64,000 bases of DNA, taken from assembly GCA_963747735.1 (NCBI GenBank), contig CAVVGE010000001.1, forward strand, positions 1 through 64,000, read 5' to 3'. The notes under the pieces were generated by a model, which was not told where the DNA came from, made no database searches, and saw only the letters and a list, made by a program, of their open reading frames with translations. Each line of letters starts with the position of its first letter. Within the stretch, counting starts at the first letter, position 1. Shown here piece by piece: positions 35,455-44,333 of the stretch. The DNA is from AP-15 sp963747735. Lineage in GTDB: Bacteria; Pseudomonadota; Alphaproteobacteria; ATCC43930; CGMCC-115725. The position numbers and the translations under genes are program-made.

Positions 35455-35999
35455 ATGATTTACGGCTATGCGCGGGTATCGACCGGGAGCCAGAGCGAGG
35501 CCGCACAGGTGGCGGTCTTGCGGAAGCATGGGGCGGGCAAGGTGTTCCGCGAAGTGGCACAGGGCGACAAGACCGACCGCGCGCAGCTACGCCGCGTGAT
35601 CGCTCAACTCACCCTTGATGACGTGTTGATGGTGACGAGGCTCGACCGGCTGGCCCGATCGACCCGCGACCTGTTGAACACGCTCGCGGCGATCGCCGAT
35701 CGCAAAGCCGGTTTCCGATCGCTCGCCGACACATGGGCCGACACGACGACGCCACACGGGCGCTTGATGCTGACCGTGCTAGGCGGGCTGGCGGAGTTCG
35801 AGAAAGAGCTTATCCGCGCTCGCACCACCGAAGGACGGGAGCGGGCAAAGACGCGCGGCGTGAAGCTTGGCCGCAAACCCAAGCTGACCGACCACCAGAA
35901 GCGCGAGGCGATCCGCCCGCGACAAGCTGGGCGAGCCGGTGCGCGAGATCGCCCGCAGCTACAATGTCTCGCACAGCACGATTTCACGACTCACAGTGT
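35455..35999 (+). pseudogene. Serine resolvase/invertase, frameshifted
   Basis: The first 155 residues form a complete resolvase catalytic domain: nucleophile Ser9 in YARVSTGSQ, RLDRLARSTRDL and the E-helix GGLAEFEKELIRARTTEGRE. A one-base shift near 35914-35922 (ccgcccgcg) separates it from the C-terminal HTH, which reads in another frame as GEPVREIARSYNVSHSTISR before TGA at 35997. As read, the enzyme loses its DNA-binding domain. The uncorrected frame runs to 36033 with a meaningless tail. It could be an indel error; one base restores the gene. Confidence 0.75.
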
Positions 36000-36007
36000 G
36001 AGCAACG

Positions 36008-37546
36008 CTATCGTGCTCTCCCAAACGCGGTGAACGCCGTTTTCGTCAGATACAGATCGACAAGCCTCTTGGCAGAAATCGCCCAGTCTTGCATTTGCTC
36101 TGGGTTCTGAGGCGGCTTCAACAAATGCTGGAACATTATATTCCGATGTTCTTCTTCTGAAATAAGTTCTCCATAGACCTTATGCAAAGTCGGTATGAAA
36201 GTCTCTCTAGCGCCATCCCAATCACCGAAATGCTTTAACGCTTGTTCCAAAGCGACATGAAACGCCTGAACAGTCTGTTGATCTAACGAAAAGAACGCGT
36301 CGCTCTTCCCCAACATCGTAAGGCCCGTCAAATACGGAAGAAAAATAGGCTCAGCTTCTTCTTCCTTCATTTGCATGAACATCAACGCGCATCTCGCGGC
36401 GTTGTCCAAATGTTTTTCTTCGAGAACCGTCAGTTTGCGACCTTTGTCCGGGCCTAACCAATGGCGCTGAAGATCGAAGCCTCCGCTCGATTGAATTTTC
36501 ATATTAGGGGTGTCTAAATCTTCCACTTTTTCAAAGTACTCCGCCGTTGTCTGCGGGCGCTCATGCCAGAAATATCCCGCTGTGCCCGCGTTGAGCGCAG
36601 CAAGAATGAGTTTACTCATGGCTTGTCCAGCGGGCTGCACATCCGAAATTTTGAACTGATCGCCCAAGGTCAACTCAAGACGCATCTCCCCGTTGTTTAC
36701 AAAATTGAGCTTCGCAGTCGGTAAGCCATCGTTCCATACTTTAAGCACGTTCGCGCGTATTGAATGAGAGATACAGTAAATGCGCATTTTCATGCGCCAT
36801 CGTTCCTTGTGAGGAACACCCTCCTCGACGACACGGCTTAGTTCAGTCGCGAGTAGACTCTGTTCATGCTGTCTGAGTTTCTCAAACTCGTCTTTCGACC
36901 ATTGTATCCATGCACGTTCATTGCCGTGGAGTTCAGTATATTTTGTAATGAATGGGGCGCTAAACAAGCGCTTCTGCATATCGGCATCGGCTATCACATC
37001 CCAGAACCACTGCATTAACTCATTAGGAGCCTCGACATCCGGAGAATCTTTCGTCACAACGTGCCGGAGATTGTGGCTCGCAACGGCAAGTAGCGACGTT
37101 ACGTCTTCCAAGCTAACGGCATCTTTGGGCGCGGATATATCTTCGGCGTCTGTGCCAACATACAGAGCTCCAAGGCGTTGTTGATGAGCGCGCTTTGAAA
37201 ATTCTCCAAGCTGCCGAAACTTTTCAGGATCGACCTCTCCGCTGGCGCTAAAGCCAGGAGACCAAAGACCCCACAATAGTTTGAAAGCATGATCGTCCAG
37301 ACGTTTATCGATCCAATTGACGTTCCGGTTCCCGATACTAACTTCGCGGGCCGTTAACAGCTCTGCTTTCCCGATTTCCTCTATCGCCAGCAAAACGAGA
37401 TGAAAGGCAATGTTCGGGATTGGACGCCCCCCTGAAAGCGCGCGCTCGGCAGATTTAATAAGGTCTTTAGCGTGGTCGCAGCACAGCAATCGCTGTTTAA
37501 GCAAGCGTTCAGATCGCGGCTTTTTAAGTTGTTCGTCTGAAGACAT
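36008..37546 (-). CDS. AbiV-like abortive infection protein with long C-terminal region
   Basis: This 512-residue protein has the AbiV N-terminal pattern: an N-terminal helix (CCDHAKDLIKSAERAL), then NIAFHLVLLAIEEIGKAEL, the E-E-x-G-K signature of the HEPN-like AbiV family, and DDHAFKLLWGLW. AbiV proteins are usually near 200 residues and stop phage by blocking translation; this one carries about 300 more residues with no domain I recognise, though AARCALMFMQMKEEEAEPI near residue 400 suggests a second helical unit. It is convergent with the resolvase, and its G+C content is low for this genome, so it was probably acquired. The ATG at 37546 is the first in frame. Confidence 0.6.
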   Translation of the reverse strand: MSSDEQLKKPRSERLLKQRLLCCDHAKDLIKSAERALSGGRPIPNIAFHLVLLAIEEIGKAELLTAREVSIGNRNVNWIDKRLDDHAFKLLWGLWSPGFSASGEVDPEKFRQLGEFSKRAHQQRLGALYVGTDAEDISAPKDAVSLEDVTSLLAVASHNLRHVVTKDSPDVEAPNELMQWFWDVIADADMQKRLFSAPFITKYTELHGNERAWIQWSKDEFEKLRQHEQSLLATELSRVVEEGVPHKERWRMKMRIYCISHSIRANVLKVWNDGLPTAKLNFVNNGEMRLELTLGDQFKISDVQPAGQAMSKLILAALNAGTAGYFWHERPQTTAEYFEKVEDLDTPNMKIQSSGGFDLQRHWLGPDKGRKLTVLEEKHLDNAARCALMFMQMKEEEAEPIFLPYLTGLTMLGKSDAFFSLDQQTVQAFHVALEQALKHFGDWDGARETFIPTLHKVYGELISEEEHRNIMFQHLLKPPQNPEQMQDWAISAKRLVDLYLTKTAFTAFGRAR

Positions 37547-38396
37547 GGCTGGCCCTTAGCTGTAGCAGCGCGCAATCATAACTGGCTCGACGCCTTACCC
37601 AGTCTGGTTTCAACCGCCGTTGCCGGGAGCCTCGGCTCCGTGATGATCGACAATTACGCCCTCAACCGACATCGAACCCGACTTTTCCCGCCAGCCGCGC
37701 CGCTGATTTTCCATAATCCATATTTCACGACTTTCCCCCCCGCCGGTAGAATACCCCGCCGCGTTTTTCACTGAAAATGTGGCAATTTTCCATGACTTAG
37801 ATATGCGTCTTTTGTAAAGGGCATACGCGTAAGCCGGGTTGCCTCGGCGCCTTCGGCCCAGGACATCGAGTGCTCGACCGTCGGTCGGACGCCAACTTAC
37901 CGAGAGCGCGCGGTCAATTTCGCGGGCGCGCCTTGCGGGCGGCGTAGCGGGCGTCGCGGGCGGCTTTGCGTTCGGCTTCGAGAGCGATCTCATCGGCGGC
38001 CTGCTTGACGATTTCGGCAGCGCGGGCGGCCTGCTCGGCTGCCTCGGCAACATTGCGCGCGGCCTCTTCGCCCTGCGCTTCGCCGATCTGGTGCGAACCC
38101 GACTGGTCGAACGCCGGCCCGCGGCCGCCATCGACAAACCACCTCTATCCCCTCAACCCCGCCCCCGACGTTCACAACCGACCCAGTTTCGGCTATGCTT
38201 GATTTTCCCGGACAGGCCCGCGCGAAAGCGGGAACCCAGGGTTCAAGGTTCTGTGACCTGTCCCCCTGTTCCGTGCCAGCGGCAGGCTCTGGACCCCTCC
38301 CCGGACTTGGGGATCACGCGGGGGGTGACGAGAAACGCTCTAAGTAGCCTCATGACGGCCAAACCGGACAGTCTCAAACCGAGTCATCACCCAGGG
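37547..38396. other. Intergenic region, 850 bases, with doubtful coding traces
   Basis: Two minus-strand frames show partial coding character. One (37610-38137) ends with a natural-looking segment (KSWKIATFSVKNAAGYSTGG). Another, ending at 37914, is Ala-rich and coiled-coil-like (AEEAARNVAEAAEQAARAAE would be its type) but has no start codon. Neither matches a known family; they may be parts of one frameshifted gene. Near 38215-38250 a gcgcgaaagcgggaaccc repeat fragment occurs. No gene is called. Confidence 0.35.
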
Positions 38397-38756
38397 TCAG
38401 CCCTGCTTGACAAAGCCTTTGGCCCGCATGCAGTTGTCGAGGGTCTGGTCGGCCACGCCGACGGCCTGATTGCTCATCGAATTCGCTTCTATGCCGGTGG
38501 TGTTGCTGCGCTGCCAATTGCCGCCGAGCGTGCTCGAAATGTCCTGGTCGATGCCTTGCTCGGTGGCCATCGCTGCATTGGCCTGCTGACGGCAGCTGCC
38601 GAGCTCGCGCGATATCGCCGCGTCGTCGGCGCCGGCCTTGCCCCAGCGCGCCGATGTCGCCTGGCCGGCGCACACCGTCAGCAGCAAACAGCCGAAAATC
38701 GAGGCCGCTGCCCGCACCCCGGCGCCGATCTCGAGACCACGCAATCGACCGATCAT
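38397..38756 (-). CDS. Small exported protein (possible lipoprotein)
   Basis: This 119-residue protein has an N-terminal hydrophobic signal (ASIFGCLLLTVCAGQATS); the Cys after LTV may be a lipid site but the lipobox is imperfect. The mature part is helical with two more Cys (GSCRQQANAAMATEQ and NCMRAKGFVKQG). The C-terminal MRAKGF ending is common in small lipoproteins of unknown role. Its ATG overlaps the DUF1289 stop by four bases (38753-38756), so it is the last gene of the ABC operon. Confidence 0.7.
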   Translation of the reverse strand: MIGRLRGLEIGAGVRAAASIFGCLLLTVCAGQATSARWGKAGADDAAISRELGSCRQQANAAMATEQGIDQDISSTLGGNWQRSNTTGIEANSMSNQAVGVADQTLDNCMRAKGFVKQG

Positions 38757-38951
38757 GGAGGGCCCTCCCGCCGCGCCTCGAGCAATCTCAGCATTGCCCG
38801 CTTTTCCGCGTTGGTCGCACTGTACCAGCTCGCGATTTCGGCGACACTGCGCAAGCAGCCGCGGCAATAGAGGGTCGCCGGGTCGATCAGGCAAATGCCG
38901 ATGCAGGGCGATTCCGGGACCTTGGCGGGACCGTTTTCCCGCGTCGATCAC
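38753..38951 (-). pseudogene. DUF1289 protein, start unclear (likely 1-base shift)
   Basis: A Cys-rich DUF1289 protein is clear from about 38930 to the TGA at 38753: SPCIGICLIDPATLYCRGC then LRSVAEIASW. No start codon lies in that frame after the DUF4340 stop. A GTG at 38951 that overlaps this stop (GTGA) would be the natural start if one base is removed near 38920, so a frameshift or a sequencing error is likely. DUF1289 proteins are small, probably metal-binding, with unknown role. Confidence 0.6.
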
Positions 38952-39980
38952 GGCTTTTTCGGCGGCGGCGCGGGAGCCACCAAATCGGCGAGCTTGGTCT
39001 TGAGCATCTGCGCCTTGAATTCCGGGACCTGATAGCGCCAGGGCGAGACCCGCGCTTCGATCTTTTTTGCTTCGGCCGCGGCCTTGCCGGCGCCGGTCGC
39101 TGCTGACCGCAACCCAATCCTTTTTGTCGGCTGCGAAGAGCTCAAGGCCGATCGTCAGCCCGTCGAAGGTGGTATAGGACGCGGTCGTCACTCCTTTGTC
39201 CGGAACCGGCAATTTGGCCGCCGGCACGACATCGGTGAGGTCGAGGGTCTCGAGCGCCTGGGCCGGCTCGCCGGTCGCGGTGTCGCTCTTGTACTTGGTG
39301 TCGGCAGCGGCACCTTCGAGCGCGAATTTGCCGTCGGCGGTCTTGCGGCTCAAGGTCAGGCTGGTGCCGTCCGGCTGGGTCATCGTCATCTTGGCGATGC
39401 GATTTTCCTTGATATCGACAACCCGCCGGTCGAGCCAGCCGACGAGGTCGCCCGACAGATCGAGCCCGCCGCGGGCGAGCCAGGATTGCGCCTTGCCCGG
39501 CTCGCGGACATAAACGCCGTCATTGCCGGCGCCGAGCCGGTCGTAGCTGCGCTTGCCGACGATCAGCGCGCCGATCTTTTTTCCCTGCTCGTCGGAGAGC
39601 GTGACCAGGGCGGATTTTCCTTTGCCCGGATCCTCGACCTCCAGCCGCGGGTAGAGCTTTGGCTCGCGCGTCTTCGGCTCGACCAAGGTCATGTCGGCAA
39701 GCGCCAGCACCACCTGGCGCACCTTGCCGGCATCGGCGGGATAGCCCCCTTTTTGCTCGACCAGCCAGGCGTTGCCCTTGCGCCGAAAGGTCAGGTCGAG
39801 ACCCTGCCGCTCGAGCCCGACCGTGCCGACCTCGCCGAGCTCGGCCGCGAGCGCCGGCAAGGCCCGTTGATCTGCGCCGACACGATCGACCTCGGGCCCG
39901 CCGGTCGCCAATGCGGCTGCCGCCGCGACGACGCAGACCACCGCCGCCGCACAGAGCCCGATCAAGCTTTGTCGCTGCAC
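38948..39980 (-). pseudogene. DUF4340-domain protein, one-base frameshift
   Basis: The N-terminal 290 residues form a DUF4340 protein with a signal or anchor (LIGLCAAAVVCVVAAAAALA), regions like LTFRRKGNAWLVEQKGGYP and LGAGNDGVYVREPGKAQSWL. DUF4340 proteins accompany GldG-type ABC systems. A shift near 39098-39100 (agcagcgaccggc) leads into the true end, AAAEAKKIEARVSPWRYQVP ... APAPPPKKP. Removing one base gives one protein of about 344 residues. It lies 10 bases behind the GldG-like gene in an otherwise clean operon, so an assembly indel is more likely than decay. Confidence 0.75.
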
Positions 39981-39990
39981 CCGCCGCCCC

Positions 39991-41943
39991 TCACGCCTGC
40001 GCCACGCGCCGGCGCCGCCGCCTCAGCCGCACCGCCGCCAGCACGATCGCAACGATCGCGACGACGATCGGCACCAGCGCGATATCGAGGAATTCGAGCG
40101 CGGCCTTCAACCGGCCGATATCGGCGCGCAACGCGGCCTGCACGTCGCGGAGCTGGCGCCGGGTTTGCAGCATGTCGGTGCGGAACTCGGCGATGGTCTT
40201 GGTTTGGGACGCCGACAATGTCGCCGGCGCGCCGTTCTCGTCCTTGCCGGTCAATTGCGCGAGCTTGGCCTCGGTCGCCTTCAGCTTTTGCTGCAGGCTG
40301 CGCTCCTCGGCGCTGTAGCGGGCCTGCGCCTCGCTCTGAATTTGATCGACGACAGTGAACGGGCGCGCCCCGCTGCCGCGGCTGCGCAGCCCGATCAGGT
40401 CCTCGCCGCCGGCCAGCACGTCGATCGCGTTGGCGACAAAATCGCCGTTGTCGGCGGTCGGGTCCGTGACACGCTGGCCGAAGAAGTCACGGCTTTCGAC
40501 CCACAGCCGGTCGGCCAGCATGTCGGTGTCGGCGACGACGACGACATTGATCGGATGCGCCGATTGCTTGAGCCAGGCAGGCGGCGGCTTGGCGCTTTGC
40601 TGCTTGGCTTCTTTGGATTGGGCAGCCGGCGGCTTGGGCGGGCCGTCGGGGAAGGCGGTCGCGGCCGGGCCGGAGATGCGGGCGGCGAGAATATAGCGCT
40701 TGCCGTCCGGCTTGAACCGGTCGAGAAGCCCGGCGACATCGGGCAGCCCGGCGAGCTGGGCGGCCGGGATCTTGGTGGAGTTGGTCGAGGTCTCGATCAG
40801 CGGCTCGATTGTCGTCTTCGCCCCGGCGACGGGCTCGATGATGCCGGCGCTCGCCATCGTGATATGCGACAGATCGGCGGTGATCATGTCCTGGCGGTCG
40901 AGGTTTTGCGGCTTCAGGTCGAGCCAGGCGATGTAATCGAGCGCGGTGCGCCCGCCTCCCGGCACCGGAACGCTGACCCGCTGGGCGTCGCGGCGGTCGC
41001 CGGCGACCGTGTTGGGCAGGAGCTCGATCCCCCACGCCTTGAACAGACGAGCAAGATCGCTGGCCGCCGCCGGGCCGCCGGGCAAGGCTTGCTGGCCGGG
41101 ATGCGCCGCCTGCTGCTCCGACAGCGGATCGACAAAGATCAGCGCCTTCCCGCCTTTCAGCACGAACTGGTCGATCGCGAACAAGGTCTTGTCGGAAAGG
41201 TGCTGCGGATGGACCAGCATCAGCACATCGACATCGGCCGGGATCGCATCGATGCCGGGGGTCAAGGTCTCGACCTTGTCGAGCTGGCGCAGCTGGTCGA
41301 TGACGGCGCTGGGCTGGCTCGGCCGGCCCTGCATCATCGCCATCATGTCGCCTTCGAGCGGCAAGGACGACATCAGGCCGACCACGGTCTTTTTTGGAAA
41401 GGCGAGGCTGTGGACGAGCTTTGTCAGATCGTATTCGAGAAAGCGCTCGCGCTCCGGCGCAAAGAACGCGACCACTTGCGTATCGTCGGTCGAGTTGGTT
41501 GCGGCGAGCCCGAAATAGACCTGCTCGCCCTGGGCATTGAGCGGCACACCCTGCAAGCCAAAGGCGACCGCGCGGTCTTCGACGGCAGAGAACGGTTGCG
41601 GATTATAAGCTTCGAGCCGGATCTTGCCGTGCGAGGCGGCGACATACTGGTCGAGCAATTCGCGCACGCGCTGCGCATAGACGCCGTAGGACGGCACCTC
41701 GTCGCCGAGCCGGTCGGAATAGTAAAAGCGCAAGGTGATCGGCTCGTCGATCTGGGCGAGCGTGCGCAAGGTGCCGGGCGAGAGCGTGTAAAGGCGCTCG
41801 GCGGTCAGGTCGAGCCGGAACATCAGGAAGCGCTGGGCGAGGATGTTGACCGAGACGACGATCGCCAGGATCGCGACAAGGGCGGCGACCGCCGTCTTGC
41901 GCCGCGAGGCGAAAAAGCCGCGGGACGGTGCCGATGCCGCCAT
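39991..41943 (-). CDS. GldG-family ABC transporter accessory protein
   Basis: This 650-residue protein has an N-terminal membrane helix (VAALVAILAIVVSVNILAQR), a large extracytoplasmic GldG-like domain (LSPGTLRTLAQIDEPITLRF, IFVDPLSEQQ), a coiled coil near residues 560-610 (QKLKATEAKLAQL) and a C-terminal membrane helix (ALVPIVVAIVAIVLAAV) with a basic tail. With the ATPase and permease it forms a Gld-type ABC system; in Bacteroidetes such systems serve gliding, elsewhere their cargo is unknown. It is 1 base behind the permease. Confidence 0.85.
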   Translation of the reverse strand: MAASAPSRGFFASRRKTAVAALVAILAIVVSVNILAQRFLMFRLDLTAERLYTLSPGTLRTLAQIDEPITLRFYYSDRLGDEVPSYGVYAQRVRELLDQYVAASHGKIRLEAYNPQPFSAVEDRAVAFGLQGVPLNAQGEQVYFGLAATNSTDDTQVVAFFAPERERFLEYDLTKLVHSLAFPKKTVVGLMSSLPLEGDMMAMMQGRPSQPSAVIDQLRQLDKVETLTPGIDAIPADVDVLMLVHPQHLSDKTLFAIDQFVLKGGKALIFVDPLSEQQAAHPGQQALPGGPAAASDLARLFKAWGIELLPNTVAGDRRDAQRVSVPVPGGGRTALDYIAWLDLKPQNLDRQDMITADLSHITMASAGIIEPVAGAKTTIEPLIETSTNSTKIPAAQLAGLPDVAGLLDRFKPDGKRYILAARISGPAATAFPDGPPKPPAAQSKEAKQQSAKPPPAWLKQSAHPINVVVVADTDMLADRLWVESRDFFGQRVTDPTADNGDFVANAIDVLAGGEDLIGLRSRGSGARPFTVVDQIQSEAQARYSAEERSLQQKLKATEAKLAQLTGKDENGAPATLSASQTKTIAEFRTDMLQTRRQLRDVQAALRADIGRLKAALEFLDIALVPIVVAIVAIVLAAVRLRRRRRRVAQA

Positions 41944-41944
41944 C

Positions 41945-42679
41945 TCATTCGGCCTTTTCGAGATCGACCATGATCGCGTTCGCGAACAGGAAGCCGATGA
42001 TCAGCGAGAAGAAATAGACGAGGTCGCGCAAATCGATGACGCCGCGGGTGATCGCGTTGAAATGGCCGAGGAGGCTGGCGCCGACGACACCGCGGATCAG
42101 CCATTCCGGCGCCCAGCCCTGGAACAGCCCGACGACCACCGGCGACCCGGCCGCGACCAGCACAAAGGCGATCGCCGCGGTCACGACAAAGGCGATGATC
42201 TGGTTTTTGGTCGCGGCCGAGACGCACGCGCCGAGCGCGAGGAGCGCGCCCGCCATCAGCCAGCTGCCGATATAGCTCGCCAGGATGACGCCGTTGTCCG
42301 GATGGCCGAGAAACAGCACCGTCAGCCAGAACGGGAAGGTCAGCACCAGCGCGATCCCGGCAAAGCACCAGGCGGCGAGGAATTTTCCGACCACCGCCTC
42401 GGTCATGCTGATCGGCAGCGTCAAAAACAGCTCGATCGTGCCGCTTCGGCGCTCCTCGGCCCACAGCCGCATCGACAAGGCCGGGATCAGGACCAGGTAG
42501 AGCCACGGATGAAACCCAAAAAACGGCTGCAGGTCGGCCTGCCCGCGCTCGAAGAAATTGCCGAGAAAAAACGTCAGCACCCCGGCCAGAACGAGAAAGA
42601 CGATGATGAACACATAGGCGAGCGGCGTGGTGAAATAGGCCGCCAGCTCGCGCCGGAAAATGGTGAGGACGTTCTTCAT
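41945..42679 (-). CDS. ABC-2-type permease (GldF-like)
   Basis: This 244-residue membrane protein has six predicted transmembrane segments, beginning IFRRELAAYFTTPLAYVFII and including LWLYLVLIPALSMRLWAEE-type ABC-2 features (WAEERRSGTIELFLTLPIS is the conserved amphipathic segment). It forms the channel part of the Gld-type system. It starts 5 bases after the ATPase gene ends. Confidence 0.9.
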   Translation of the reverse strand: MKNVLTIFRRELAAYFTTPLAYVFIIVFLVLAGVLTFFLGNFFERGQADLQPFFGFHPWLYLVLIPALSMRLWAEERRSGTIELFLTLPISMTEAVVGKFLAAWCFAGIALVLTFPFWLTVLFLGHPDNGVILASYIGSWLMAGALLALGACVSAATKNQIIAFVVTAAIAFVLVAAGSPVVVGLFQGWAPEWLIRGVVGASLLGHFNAITRGVIDLRDLVYFFSLIIGFLFANAIMVDLEKAE

Positions 42680-42684
42680 CGCGG

Positions 42685-43644
42685 TTACGCCGCGGCGGCG
42701 AGGTCAGGCTCTGCCGGGGCGCCCGTGATGGTGCGGAACACCTCGTCGAGGCGGCCGCGCTCGACCCGCAACATCGCCAAGGGCCAGCGATGGGCGCGCG
42801 CCAGATCGGCGATGTCGGCGGCGAGCGGCTCGGTGCCGCGCGGAAAGACCATCAGCCCGTTGCCTTCGTCATCGGCCACAGTCTCGACCGCGGCGACCCC
42901 CGGCAGCCGCAGCAACTCGGCGCGGATCGCGCCGAGGTCGCCGGCGGTTACGGCGAGGCGGACGGCGTTGTGGTGGCGCGAGCGCCGGGCCAGCTCCGCA
43001 GGCGTGCCGTCGGCGAGGATCCGGCCATGAGCGATGATGATCGCACGGCTGCACACCGCCTCGACCTCTTCGAGAAGATGGGTCGAAATGACGATTGCCT
43101 TCTCCGCCCGCATCTCGGCGATGACCTTGCGCATCTCGTATTTCTGGTTTGGGTCGAGGCCGTCGGTCGGCTCGTCGAGGATCAAGACGCTCGGGTCGTG
43201 CAGCAATGCCTGCGCCACGCCGACGCGGCGCCTGTAGCCTTTGGACAAGGTCTCGATCGGCTGCTCCATGACCTCGGCGATGTGGATCTCCTCGACCACC
43301 CGTCCGATCCGGCGCTTGGCCTCGGCACCCGAAAAGCCGCGGATACGGGCAATGAAATGGAGAAAGCCCGAGGGCGTCATGTCCGGATAGGCGGGCGCCC
43401 CCTCGGGCAAATAGCCGATCCGTCTTTTGGCCGCGATCGGCGCGGCTGTAACGTCGTGGCCGCAGATGATGGCGGTGCCGGATGTGGGCGCCAGGAACCC
43501 GGTGATCATCTTCATCGTCGTCGATTTGCCGGCGCCGTTCGGACCCAAAAAACCCAAGACTTCGCCCTGCGGCACGGCAAACGAAATATCGTCGACCGCG
43601 ATCAGCGGGCCGAAGGATTTGACCAGGTTTCGGATCTCCAGCAT
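42685..43644 (-). CDS. ABC transporter ATPase of the Gld-type system
   Basis: This 319-residue ATPase has Walker A GPNGAGKSTT, the signature LSKGYRRRVGVAQAL, Walker B VLILDEPTDGLDP and the H-loop STHLLEEVE, followed by the GldA-type C-terminal domain. It energises the downstream permease and GldG-like protein. The ATG at 43644 begins the ABC domain (MLEIRNLVKSFG); an extended ORF upstream was rejected. Confidence 0.92.
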   Translation of the reverse strand: MLEIRNLVKSFGPLIAVDDISFAVPQGEVLGFLGPNGAGKSTTMKMITGFLAPTSGTAIICGHDVTAAPIAAKRRIGYLPEGAPAYPDMTPSGFLHFIARIRGFSGAEAKRRIGRVVEEIHIAEVMEQPIETLSKGYRRRVGVAQALLHDPSVLILDEPTDGLDPNQKYEMRKVIAEMRAEKAIVISTHLLEEVEAVCSRAIIIAHGRILADGTPAELARRSRHHNAVRLAVTAGDLGAIRAELLRLPGVAAVETVADDEGNGLMVFPRGTEPLAADIADLARAHRWPLAMLRVERGRLDEVFRTITGAPAEPDLAAAA

Positions 43645-44333
43645 CGACCGGCCCCGTAGCATGCCGGCCCTGTTGTGCCATTTTCGCCCGGCGTCCGCAC
43701 CGCGGCGCAACCGCGCACCGTTGGCCGGCGAAGGCAGTTGCGCATGATCGCCCGGCCTCAGCTCGTATCGGGCTGACGATGCTCGCCTATGTGAGGATGC
43801 ATCTGGCCAATCATGCTGCCGGCCTCGTCTCGGGCGCCGCGGTGGAAGACGCGATGCAATACGTCGTCGCGGTCTGGTCGAAAATGCCGCCCAGGCCCTC
43901 CTCTGCGGCATCCATTATGGACACGTGCTCTGCGCGCTGTGGCGACCTGACCTCGGCCGCGCCGCTCATTCGAAAATTTCCTTTCGGTGGATCAGATCGG
44001 CGCAACCGATCAGCAGTTGGCTGATCAGCAGGTTGGCGTCAGCAACGCGTCAAATGCGGTTTGCGGGAAGCGCCGGTGCGTCAAGCGGTTAGCATTCGTC
44101 ACCGGACGTCCGAAAATACGTACGGCAGGTCGGAGAGGCCGGCCTGCCGTACTCGGAGGAAAGCGCATGAGAAAGATACGCTTTCTCCTGGTGCTCCGGC
44201 TGCGGGTATGGCGGCGGCGGATCCTCGTCGTCGTCAGCCTGAGCCGGGCCTAGGAGCAGCCGGCCGTGGACGTGACCCGCGGCCGGCCACCTCCGTAGAT
44301 ATAAGCGCTTTCGGCCGGGCGGTCCACCGGTGC
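43645..44333. other. Intergenic region, 690 bases, doubtful small frames
   Basis: It separates the ABC operon from the agmatinase-family gene. A minus-strand frame at 43811-43969 (52 codons, beginning MSGAAEVRSPQRAEHVSIMD) has AAGGA before its ATG, and a plus-strand frame at 44167-44253 (28 codons, very basic) has GGAGG before its ATG. Neither matches a family and both may be chance. A 31-base palindrome is at 44121-44151. Confidence 0.4.
44121..44151. repeat. Perfect stem-loop, 31 bases
   Basis: tacggcagg (44121-44129) pairs with cctgccgta (44143-44151), with an inner cgg/ccg pairing. It lies just upstream of the small basic ORF's GGAGG site. It may be a terminator, an attenuator or an operator; no T-run follows. 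Confidence 0.45.

Noticed and set aside
44167..44253. 28-codon basic plus-strand frame
   Set aside because: A good ribosome binding site is present, but length and composition do not allow a call.
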